Origin: JALSIF01 sp026981635 [NCBI: bacterium]
Lineage (GTDB): Bacteria; 4484-113; JALSIF01
DNA length: 5,474 bases
Direction of reading: 5' to 3'
Assembly: GCA_026981635.1 (NCBI GenBank)
Contig: JALSIF010000041.1
Coordinates: 1-5,474 of the forward strand
Shown here piece after piece: positions 1 to 5,474 of this stretch. A program made the translations under genes and the position numbers. A model generated the notes under the pieces. It saw nothing but the letters and a program-made list of their open reading frames with translations, was not told the DNA's origin and searched no databases. Every line of letters starts with the position of its first letter. Positions within the stretch are counted from its first letter, which is position 1.

Positions 1-348
1 CCGGTGGAGGGCTTTGCGGAGGTGCCCTTTGTGGTCATCGTGGGCAAGTTTGATCTGCTCGCCCTTGACCGGGAGGGGGAGAGGGCGGTGGTGGTGGACT
101 GGAAGACCGACGGGCTGATGGGCGACAACCCGCCTGGAGAAGAAGAGCTTACTCGCCTCTACCGGCCCCAGCTAGCCGTCTACAAGCTTGCGGCAAAGCG
201 CCTGCTTCCCCCTGGCGGCAAGGTCCGAACCCTAATCTACTCCTTTTCCCTGGAAAGGACCATTGAGGTGGAGATAGATCCCAACGAGGTGGTCGAGCTG
301 CTCAGGGAACTAGTGGCCTCTGCCCAGGGAGAGCCCAAGGCCGAGTGA
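1..348 (+). CDS. C-terminal part of a RecB/AddA-type PD-(D/E)XK nuclease (5' end outside window)
   Basis: The reading frame is open from base 1, so the start lies upstream; 115 codons and the TGA stop are visible. Counting from the first codon, the fragment has the core of a RecB-family nuclease: GKFD with Asp18, then a hydrophobic strand ending in VVDWKTD with Asp33 and Lys35, then RPQLAVY with Gln57 and Tyr61. This GxxD / DxK / QxxxY order is the metal-binding and catalytic signature of the nuclease domain that ends AddA, AddB and RecB-type helicase-nucleases, which process double-strand DNA ends. No Cys residues are present, which argues against a Cas4-type iron-sulfur nuclease. The domain sits at the protein's C-terminus, as in AddA (UvrD-like helicase plus nuclease), but the helicase part, if any, is not visible. 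A stand-alone RecB-like nuclease is also possible. A family B DNA polymerase follows 57 bases downstream on the same strand. The GTG at base 4 is an internal Val codon, not a convincing start. Confidence 0.8.
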   Translation, partial: PVEGFAEVPFVVIVGKFDLLALDREGERAVVVDWKTDGLMGDNPPGEEELTRLYRPQLAVYKLAAKRLLPPGGKVRTLIYSFSLERTIEVEIDPNEVVELLRELVASAQGEPKAE

Positions 349-405
349 TTCACTCCTTACGGGGGGGACTTCACGAGTCGCTGCCCCTGGGCTAGAGTAG
401 AGGCG

Positions 406-2727
406 GTGGAGAAGGAGACCCTAAAGCCTGAGCTACAAAGCCCCCTCATCTTCGGGGCAGACCCCACCACTGCCATCGTTGCACTGGAGCTCTCCCCTGA
501 GGGTGACCAGGTGATCATCTACCGCCGCAAGGGAGACCAGGTAGTTAGCGAGACCCGTCCCTACCGCCCCTGGCTGCTTACCGGCGAGGACTGGATGGTT
601 GAGAAGGTAGGCGACCTTAAGCCGGAGGTGGAGGAGCTTTCCGGAAGGGGCTACTACCGCTTCCGGGTGAGCTTCCCGGGCATAAAGGAGGCTGAGCGGG
701 CCCACCGCCGCATGGTGGACCAGGCCAAGAAAAAGGGATTGGAGTCGGACGCGGTGCTCTTCTACCGCGACCAGCGCCAGGCCTACATGATGCTCTCTGG
801 CACCACCCAATTTAAGGGGATCACCTTCCACGAGCTTCGCCGGATGCAGATTGACATTGAGGTGGTCCCCGAGGAGGGGTTTGAGTTTCCCAATCCGGAG
901 CGCGACGGCGACCGCTTGCGCATCATCTCGGTTAGGGGATGGGAGGGGTTTGAGGAGCAGATCGTCCTGCGCGAGGAAAGCGAAACGGCCGAGCGGGAGA
1001 TGCTTGAGCGGCTAAACGAGCTCATCGCCCAGCTTGACCCCGACGTAATTGAGGGCCACTACATCTTCAAGTTTGACCTGCCCTACATCCACACCCGGGC
1101 CGGAAAACTTGGTGTGAAGCTTCCCTGGGGGCGGGATGGAAGCCCGGTCAGCCAGCGGCGCAGCCGGATGGAGATCGCCGAGCGGGTGATTGACTACCAG
1201 AAGTTCACCTGCCACGGCCGCCACATCATTGACACCTGGATCCTCACCCAGTACTACGACATCACCCACCGCACCCTGACCAGCCTGGGGCTGAAGGAGG
1301 TGGCCAAGCACCTGGGGGTGGCAGGGGAGGACCGCATCTACCTGGACATGACCGAGGTGAGGCGGCTTTGGGATGAGGAGCGGGACCGACTGCTCACCTA
1401 CGCCGTCCAGGATGTGCGGGAAACCGATGCCATCAGCCAGATCCTCTCTCCGCCCTGGTTTACCCAGGCGATGATGCTCCCCTTCCCCTACCAGGATGTG
1501 GTGGTGCGGGGCAACGCCACCCGCATTGACGCCCTGCTGGTCAGGGAGTACCTGCGCCAGGGCCGGGCCATCCCCAAGGGACAGGGCGGTCCCCCCGAAG
1601 TGGGGGGCTTTACCGGGGTGTTTATGCTGGGCAAGTTCACCGATGTGCTCCATGCCGATGTGGCCAGTATGCACCCCTCAAACATGCTGGTCTATGAGAT
1701 CCGCCCGCGGCAGGATGAGCTGGGCATCTTCCTTGAGGCCCTGAAGGTGCTAAGGGAGCTAAGGCTCAACGCCAAGCGGGCCATGGGGGAGGCCAAAGAT
1801 GAAGCGGAGCGGGTCCACTACGACGCCCTCCAGTCAACCCTCAAGGTGCTCATCAACTCCTTCTACGGCTACCTGGGGGCAAGCGCCCGCACCTTCCACT
1901 TCTCCGACCAGCAGGCGGCAACCGAGGTAAGCCTTCGGGGAAGGTCCACCCTCGCCCAGATCTGCCAGCACCTCATTTCCCAGGGGAGCAAGCTTATAGA
2001 GGTGGACACCGATGGGGTCTACTTCCTGGGCCCACCCGAGGTAAGGGAGGGAAAGATTACCCCCGATCAGCTGATTGAGGAGATTGACCAGCGGTTGGGC
2101 AGGGAGATTGCGGTTGAGGTGGACGGCAGATACCCGGCGATGTTTTCCTACAAGGAGAAGAACTACGCCCTGCTTACCGATGATGGGGAGCTGATCATCA
2201 AGGGGAGCGCCCTCAGGAGCCGGGGGCTGGAGCCCTTCCAGCGGGAGCTAATAGAGATAACCCTGCGCTACATCCTTTCCGGCCGGGAGGAGGAGATTGA
2301 GGGGGAGTTTGAGCGCTACCGCCAGATGATCAGGGAGGGGACCATCCCCATTGAGAAGCTGGCCCGCTCGGAGACCCTGAAAGACAGCCTGGATGTCTAC
2401 CGCCAGAAGGTTGAGCAGAAGAAGCGAAACAAGAGTGCCGCCTACGAGATCGCCCTAAGAAGTAGCCGGAACTATGTACCGGGCGACATCATCACCTATT
2501 ACATCACCGGCACTGATGCCAGGGTGAGCGCCTACGACAACGCTAGGCCCATCTCCGAGTATGACCCGCAAAACCCCGATGTAAATGTGGCCTACTACCT
2601 GGAAAAGCTAGAGAAGCGCTGGAAGTGGGCAAGGGAGCTCATTGAGCTTGCCCGCCACCCCCAGGAGGTGAACCGGGAGGAGCTTGGGAAGCTCCTTGCC
2701 ATGGCTGGGGAACAGGCAAAAGTATAG
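406..2727 (+). CDS. Family B DNA polymerase with 3'-5' exonuclease domain
   Basis: This is a template-directed DNA polymerase of 773 aa, about the size of E. coli Pol II and archaeal PolB. The N-terminal domain (about 1-140) is followed by the exonuclease domain: Exo I QIDIE (Asp150, Glu152), Exo II GHYIFKFD (Asp224), Exo III YAVQD (Tyr332, Asp336). The polymerase part has motif A DVASMHPS (Asp418), motif B KVLINSFYG (Lys480, Asn484, Tyr487, Gly488), motif C VDTDG (Asp534, Asp536), a KxY-type motif KNYA (585-588), KG at 599-600, and thumb motifs PGDIITYY (692-699) and EYDPQNPD (718-725). All expected catalytic aspartates are present, so both activities look possible. Only 62 residues separate motifs A and B, leaving no room for a TPR2 insertion, so it is not a protein-primed phage or casposon type. 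Odd points are His423 at the usual steric-gate Tyr, Tyr219 at the usual Exo II Asn, and no clamp-binding motif at the C-terminus. GTG is the only plausible start: no in-frame start lies between it and the upstream gene, although its ribosome site is weak (GAGG very close). Repair or translesion use, as for Pol II, is inferred. Confidence 0.93.
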   Translation: MEKETLKPELQSPLIFGADPTTAIVALELSPEGDQVIIYRRKGDQVVSETRPYRPWLLTGEDWMVEKVGDLKPEVEELSGRGYYRFRVSFPGIKEAERAHRRMVDQAKKKGLESDAVLFYRDQRQAYMMLSGTTQFKGITFHELRRMQIDIEVVPEEGFEFPNPERDGDRLRIISVRGWEGFEEQIVLREESETAEREMLERLNELIAQLDPDVIEGHYIFKFDLPYIHTRAGKLGVKLPWGRDGSPVSQRRSRMEIAERVIDYQKFTCHGRHIIDTWILTQYYDITHRTLTSLGLKEVAKHLGVAGEDRIYLDMTEVRRLWDEERDRLLTYAVQDVRETDAISQILSPPWFTQAMMLPFPYQDVVVRGNATRIDALLVREYLRQGRAIPKGQGGPPEVGGFTGVFMLGKFTDVLHADVASMHPSNMLVYEIRPRQDELGIFLEALKVLRELRLNAKRAMGEAKDEAERVHYDALQSTLKVLINSFYGYLGASARTFHFSDQQAATEVSLRGRSTLAQICQHLISQGSKLIEVDTDGVYFLGPPEVREGKITPDQLIEEIDQRLGREIAVEVDGRYPAMFSYKEKNYALLTDDGELIIKGSALRSRGLEPFQRELIEITLRYILSGREEEIEGEFERYRQMIREGTIPIEKLARSETLKDSLDVYRQKVEQKKRNKSAAYEIALRSSRNYVPGDIITYYITGTDARVSAYDNARPISEYDPQNPDVNVAYYLEKLEKRWKWARELIELARHPQEVNREELGKLLAMAGEQAKV

Positions 2728-2734
2728 TTATAGT
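2723..2734 (+). promoter_or_regulatory. Possible promoter: two adjacent TATAGT hexamers
   Basis: Two head-to-tail copies of TATAGT (each 5 of 6 matches to the bacterial -10 consensus) cover the polymerase stop codon and start an AT-rich island (about 2718-2758) in otherwise GC-rich DNA. The VOC gene begins 45 bases downstream. A TTGCCA that could be a -35 box lies at 2696-2701, but its 21-base spacing to the first hexamer is too long for a standard sigma-70 promoter. This is therefore only a candidate for separate transcription of the VOC gene. Confidence 0.28.
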
Positions 2735-2766
2735 CAGGCTAACAATTTACTTGAAGACCGCTTGCC

Positions 2767-2774
2767 GGGGGTGA
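2767..2774 (+). promoter_or_regulatory. Ribosome binding site of the VOC gene
   Basis: GGGGGTGA differs by one base from the ideal GGAGGTGA and ends 5 bases before the ATG at 2780. It decides the start: a longer in-frame reading from TTG at 2684 would lie inside the polymerase gene and lacks such a site. Confidence 0.7.
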
Positions 2775-2779
2775 GACCA

Positions 2780-3187
2780 ATGGTTAGGTACATGGGAAAC
2801 CTGATGGCCCTGATCTACGTTTCAGACCTCAGGCGGAGCGTAGACTTCTACACCGAGAAGCTGGGCTTCTCCCTGGTGGGTTATTGGGATGGGGAGGAGA
2901 AGGCCATAAAGCCCACCTACGACGAGGCTCACACGCCGGGCTTCGCCATGGTGAGGGCAGGGGAGGCCAGGGTGGGGCTTCATATCTGGGAAGGAGAGAG
3001 TGCTCCTCCAGCAGGTGGAGTCGGCCTGGACCTAAGGGTTGATGATGTGGACGCCTTCTACCGGGAGCTAACCGAGAGGGGAGTCCAGGCCTCCGAGCCG
3101 CGCGACTTTCCCTGGGGCCAGCGGATGATCTTCCTAAAGGATCCCGATGGCCACCCGTGGAGCTTCTACTCACCGATTGGGGACTGA
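2780..3187 (+). CDS. VOC-superfamily protein (glyoxalase/bleomycin-resistance/dioxygenase fold)
   Basis: This 135-aa cytosolic protein has the two beta-alpha-beta-beta-beta repeats of the vicinal oxygen chelate fold. The first runs from about residue 8: strand ALIYVSDL, helix [13 protein letters not shown] (18-30), then strands to GLHIWEG (66-72). The second starts at [21 protein letters not shown] (81-101) and ends in the family signature [15 protein letters not shown] (118-132). Length is typical for a single-domain member. Two usual metal-ligand places look altered. Near Ala10, where enzymes often have His, there is none, and the closing E-F after DPDG is Ser128-Phe129. This resembles drug-binding bleomycin-resistance proteins more than metal-dependent glyoxalase I, but the ligand cannot be read from sequence. 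The start at ATG 2780 is supported by a good ribosome site. It lies 52 bases after the polymerase gene, so it may be read through from it or have its own promoter. Its last 22 bases overlap the 3' end of hutU on the other strand. Confidence 0.85.
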   Translation: MVRYMGNLMALIYVSDLRRSVDFYTEKLGFSLVGYWDGEEKAIKPTYDEAHTPGFAMVRAGEARVGLHIWEGESAPPAGGVGLDLRVDDVDAFYRELTERGVQASEPRDFPWGQRMIFLKDPDGHPWSFYSPIGD

Positions 3188-4848
3188 ATCCCAGGAAGGT
3201 TCAGCCCCCGCTCCTTTGCGCAGCGGAGGGCCTCCTCATACCCTGCGTCGGCGTGGCGCATCACCCCGGTTCCCGGGTCGTTGGTAAGGCACAGTTCAAG
3301 GCGCCTGGCGGAAAGGTCGGTGCCGTCGGCGCACACCACTAGACCTGCGTGGAGAGAGAGCCCCATGCCCACGCCGCCGCCGTGGTGGAAGCTCACCCAG
3401 GTGGCCCCGCTGGCGGTGTTTAGGGCGAAGTTGAGGAGGGGCCAGTCGGCGATGGCGTCGGAGCCGTCCTTCATCCCCTCTGTCTCCCGGTAGGGGGAGG
3501 CCACCGATCCACCGTCCAGGTGGTCCCGTCCAATCACCACCGGTGCCCTAAGCTCCCCCTTGGCCACCATCTCGTTGAACCTGAGGCCGGCAATGTGCCG
3601 CTCGCCATAGCCCAGCCAGCAGATGCGGGCGGGCAACCCCTGGAAGGGGACCTTCTGCTCGGCCAGCTCCAGCCAGCGGATGAGGGACTTCTTCTCCGGG
3701 AATAGCTCCATGATGGCCCGGTCAGTGCGGAGGATGTCCTCCGGGTCTCCCGACAGGGCCACCCAGCGGAAGGGGCCGGTGCCGGTGCAGAACATGGGCC
3801 GGATGTAGGCGGGGACAAAACCGGGAAAGCTGAAGGCCTCCTCCTCGCTGAGCCCGCCCCTAACCGCCTGGCCGCGGATGTTGTTGCCGTAGTCAAATAC
3901 CGGGATTCCCCTCCGCCTGAACTCGGCCATGGCGGCGCAGTGCTCAGCGATGGCCTTAAGCGCCCGGCGGCGATACTCCTCCGGGTTGTTCTCCCTCAGC
4001 GCCAGCGCCTCCTTAAGGCTCATCCCGTTGGGGACGTATCCGTTTAGCTCGTCGTGGGCACTGGTCTGGTCGGTGACGATGTCGGGGTTGATGTCCCGCT
4101 CTGCCAGGGTGGGGAAGACATCGGCCGCATTGGCAATAAGCCCAATGGAGCGGGCCTCACCCGTCTCGGTCCACAACCTGATCTTCTCCAGCGCCTCATC
4201 CAGGCTGTCGGTAAGCTCGTCCACAAACCCCATCTCCAGCCTGCGCTTCGCCCGGGCAGGGTCCACCTCCACCACCAGGGCGCTGGCCCCGTTCATGGTG
4301 ATGGCCAGGGGCTGGGCGCCACCCATCCCCCCCAGGCCGGCGGTGAGTGCCCACTTGCCGGTGTAGTCGCCGCCAAAGTGCTGCCGGCCCGCCTCGGCAA
4401 AGGTCTCATAGGTCCCCTGGATGATTCCCTGGGTGCCGATGTAGATCCAGCTTCCCGCCGTCATCTGGCCGTACATGATGAGGCCCCTTTTCTCCAGCTC
4501 GTTGAAGTGGTCCCAGGTGGCCCACTTGGGGACCAGGTTGGAGTTGGCGATGATCACCCGGGGAGCAAGCTCGTGGGTGCGAAAGACCCCCACCGGCTTT
4601 CCCGACTGAACGAGCAGGGTCTCGTCAGGTCTAAGCCGACGAAGTGATTCCAGGATCAGGTCAAAGGCCGGCCAGTTCCTTGCCGCCTTGCCCCTGCCCC
4701 CGTAGATGATCAGCTCCTCGGGAAGCTCGGCCACCTCCGGGTTCAGGTTGTTCTGGATCATCCGGAAGGGGGCCTCAATCTGCCAGTTGGCACAGTGGAG
4801 TTCAGTTCCCCGCGGTGCTCTCACCACCCGGCCCGATGTGACTGCCAT
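3166..4848 (-). CDS. hutU: Urocanate hydratase (urocanase)
   Basis: The enzyme (EC 4.2.1.49) converts urocanate and water to 4-imidazolone-5-propanoate, the second step of histidine degradation, using tightly bound NAD+ as an electrophile in the cytosol. The 560-aa length matches complete family members. NAD-site signatures are visible: YGGRG (49-53), MYGQMTAG (125-132), GLGGMGG (171-177), Glu194 in VVEVDPAR, and DQTSAHD (260-266). The urocanase signature [10 protein letters not shown] (402-411) contains Cys410, the position of the known catalytic Cys in the Pseudomonas putida enzyme. [10 protein letters not shown] (353-362) and HHGGGVGMG (488-496) are also intact, so the protein looks fully active. 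The ATG is supported by a strong ribosome site 6 bases upstream. No hutH, hutI, hutG or transporter gene is in the window, so the remaining pathway genes must be elsewhere or further along. The upstream same-strand gene ends 41 bases before the start; shared transcription is possible, but a TATAAT box lies in that gap. The 3' end overlaps the convergent VOC gene. Confidence 0.97.
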   Translation of the reverse strand: MAVTSGRVVRAPRGTELHCANWQIEAPFRMIQNNLNPEVAELPEELIIYGGRGKAARNWPAFDLILESLRRLRPDETLLVQSGKPVGVFRTHELAPRVIIANSNLVPKWATWDHFNELEKRGLIMYGQMTAGSWIYIGTQGIIQGTYETFAEAGRQHFGGDYTGKWALTAGLGGMGGAQPLAITMNGASALVVEVDPARAKRRLEMGFVDELTDSLDEALEKIRLWTETGEARSIGLIANAADVFPTLAERDINPDIVTDQTSAHDELNGYVPNGMSLKEALALRENNPEEYRRRALKAIAEHCAAMAEFRRRGIPVFDYGNNIRGQAVRGGLSEEEAFSFPGFVPAYIRPMFCTGTGPFRWVALSGDPEDILRTDRAIMELFPEKKSLIRWLELAEQKVPFQGLPARICWLGYGERHIAGLRFNEMVAKGELRAPVVIGRDHLDGGSVASPYRETEGMKDGSDAIADWPLLNFALNTASGATWVSFHHGGGVGMGLSLHAGLVVCADGTDLSARRLELCLTNDPGTGVMRHADAGYEEALRCAKERGLNLPGIQSPIGE

Positions 4849-4854
4849 CTTGGC

Positions 4855-4862
4855 TCACCTCC
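4855..4862 (-). promoter_or_regulatory. Ribosome binding site of hutU
   Basis: Read on the minus strand this is GGAGGTGA, a full match to the Shine-Dalgarno consensus, 6 bases before the hutU ATG. It fixes the start codon. Confidence 0.85.
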
Positions 4863-4868
4863 CCGCCG

Positions 4869-4874
4869 ATTATA
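4869..4874 (-). promoter_or_regulatory. Possible -10 box of hutU (TATAAT)
   Basis: On the minus strand a perfect TATAAT lies 20 bases before the hutU ATG, inside the 41-base gap after the upstream gene. No TTGACA-like -35 box sits at the expected distance (around 4892-4897), nor is there an extended -10 TG. If used, transcription would begin around 4862, giving a leader of about 14 bases that starts at the ribosome site. The position suits an activator-dependent promoter, but a chance match is not excluded. Confidence 0.35.
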
Positions 4875-4889
4875 TGCCCAAGCCCCTAT

Positions 4890-5474
4890 CTATGGGGCGG
4901 GAGCCTGGACGCTCACCGTGAGCGGGTCGCCAATCAGGCGGGGGAGGGGAAAGCCGGCAATGTCTCCCAGACCGACGAGCTCCTCCTGGGAGGTGAAGGC
5001 GAGGGTGGTCTCTCCCTCGGCGGCGGCAGTGAAGCTTATGGTGAGGATGGGTCCGGAGGCAACCTCGGCGGGGTCAAAGTCGGTGGAGGCTCGGGTGATA
5101 AAGAAGCTCAGGGTGTCGTCCCGGCCCGGCACCAGGTCGCAGAAGCCGGCCAGGTCCGCCCCCAAGGGTGATCTGCCGTCGGTGACCAGGTCGCAGGAAC
5201 TAAGGCTCAGGGCTCCCGGGTCAAAGACCACCCGTCCGTGGGCAAAGAGGGCAGCACTGGTGTTGTCCAATTCAACCTGCACGGCAAGCGGGTCGCCCGG
5301 CGCAACCTGGGGGGTGTCGGTGGTAAGGAGGAAGGTGGCGGTGGTGGATCCCCGGCCCACCAGCGGCTGGCTGGGCAGGCCATACTTGGGGCTATCTCCG
5401 GGAGCAGAGTAGGGGACCACCACATAGGCAAAGAATCCCGGCCCTGGGGTGTCTACCACCTCATACTGGTTGGG
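4890..5474 (-). CDS. C-terminal part of an exported-type protein with a cohesin-like domain (5' end outside window)
   Basis: The frame is open to the window edge (194 codons visible, TAG stop), so the N-terminus and any signal peptide are not seen. From about residue 46 of the fragment the sequence alternates short beta strands in the order of a cohesin-like beta-sandwich: ATFLLTTD, then VAPGDPLAVQVELDN (57-71), then HGRVVFDPGALSLSSCD (79-95). The closing strands are PILTISFTAAAEGETTLAF (142-160) and DPLTVSVQ (183-190). The PGD-V-V-L start and the V-FDP-LS strand are typical of bacterial cohesin-type modules in secreted or surface proteins. About 45 residues upstream belong to another segment or linker. 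Cys94 and Cys112 could form a disulfide outside the cell. The protein ends just after the domain, with no C-terminal membrane anchor, sorting signal or dockerin. Low Lys and high Thr, Ser, Pro, Ala and Gly also suggest an extracellular location. The domain call rests on pattern, not on catalytic residues; a related Ig-like or CARDB-like sandwich is the alternative. The GTG at 5459 is unlikely to be the true start. Confidence 0.6.
   Translation of the reverse strand, partial: PNQYEVVDTPGPGFFAYVVVPYSAPGDSPKYGLPSQPLVGRGSTTATFLLTTDTPQVAPGDPLAVQVELDNTSAALFAHGRVVFDPGALSLSSCDLVTDGRSPLGADLAGFCDLVPGRDDTLSFFITRASTDFDPAEVASGPILTISFTAAAEGETTLAFTSQEELVGLGDIAGFPLPRLIGDPLTVSVQAPAP
4910..4924. promoter_or_regulatory. 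Perfect 15-base dyad upstream of hutU, possible operator
   Basis: CGCTCAC-C-GTGAGCG is a perfect inverted repeat with 7-base arms around a single centre base. It lies inside the last codons of the upstream gene, 61 bases before the hutU ATG and about 48-62 bases before the start of transcription implied by the TATAAT box. The one-base centre makes it a poor RNA hairpin but a reasonable site for a dimeric DNA-binding protein. It could be a coincidence of codon choice in GC-rich coding DNA. Confidence 0.25.

Noticed and set aside
1-348. Possible Cas4 or CRISPR-associated nuclease
   Set aside because: The visible part has no Cys residues for an iron-sulfur cluster, and no CRISPR repeats or cas genes occur in the window.
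361-388. Imperfect hairpin upstream of the polymerase: GACT-tcacg-AGTC flanked by a run of seven G and a CCCC
   Set aside because: The inner stem has only 4 pairs, the outer pairing needs a bulge, and no U-tract follows, so it does not support a terminator call. It could at most affect translation of the polymerase.
1012-1674. Long open frame on the minus strand (220 codons) inside the polymerase gene
   Set aside because: It is antisense to the exonuclease and motif A region of a clearly conserved polymerase, has no recognisable domain, and long antisense frames are expected in GC-rich genes.
2002-2022. Polymerase motif C reads VDTDG rather than the classic GDTDS
   Set aside because: Both catalytic Asp residues are kept, and from memory DTDG is common in bacterial PolB of this type, so it is not treated as a separate anomaly.
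406-2727. Possible casposon or phage protein-primed polymerase
   Set aside because: Motif A and motif B are only 62 residues apart, leaving no TPR2 insertion, and no integrase, terminal repeat or phage gene is nearby.
2684-2779. Upstream extension of the VOC gene to TTG at 2684
   Set aside because: It would overlap the polymerase gene by 44 bases and adds residues outside the VOC fold; the ATG at 2780 has a near-ideal ribosome site.
4054-4647. Plus-strand open frame of 197 codons inside hutU
   Set aside because: It is the complementary reading of a fully conserved urocanase; it has no ribosome site or domain and its composition is that of a shadow frame.
4795-5412. Plus-strand open frame of 205 codons across the hutU start and the cohesin-like gene
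   Set aside because: The minus-strand readings give recognisable proteins; this frame has a low-complexity Arg/Ser/Pro-rich translation and crosses the hutU promoter region.

Overview
The window is GC-rich bacterial DNA. It holds three complete genes and two genes cut by its edges. The proteins are rich in charged residues (E, R, K), and Arg AGG codons are common. A bacterial replicative-type family B DNA polymerase, an NAD-dependent urocanase and a secreted-type cohesin-like protein would fit a thermophilic or subsurface bacterium, for example a Chloroflexota-like lineage. That placement is an inference from gene content and style; the window has no rRNA or other taxonomic marker.

Left part, plus strand: the window opens inside the C-terminal PD-(D/E)XK nuclease domain of a RecB/AddA-type protein (1-348). 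After 57 bases comes a complete 773-aa family B DNA polymerase with a 3'-5' proofreading domain (406-2727). No promoter is evident between them, so they plausibly form a DNA-repair or replication transcription unit. An AT-rich island carrying two TATAGT hexamers spans the end of the polymerase gene. It is followed by a Shine-Dalgarno sequence and a small VOC-fold (glyoxalase/bleomycin-resistance-like) gene (2780-3187).

Right part, minus strand: a full-length urocanate hydratase gene, hutU (4848 down to 3166), runs toward the VOC gene, and the two coding regions overlap tail to tail by 22 bases. Upstream of hutU there are only 41 non-coding bases, holding a strong ribosome binding site and a TATAAT box. 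Beyond them lies the 3' end of a gene for an exported-type protein with a cohesin-like beta-sandwich domain (5474 down to 4890), whose N-terminus is outside the window. No other histidine-utilisation gene (hutH, hutI, hutG) is visible.

No tRNA, rRNA, CRISPR array, insertion sequence or phage gene was seen. The points most worth a second look are the polymerase's altered motif A (His where family B enzymes carry the steric-gate Tyr), its altered Exo II motif, the nuclease-polymerase pairing, and a perfect 15-base dyad just upstream of the hutU promoter region. I did not find a clearly new multi-gene system.
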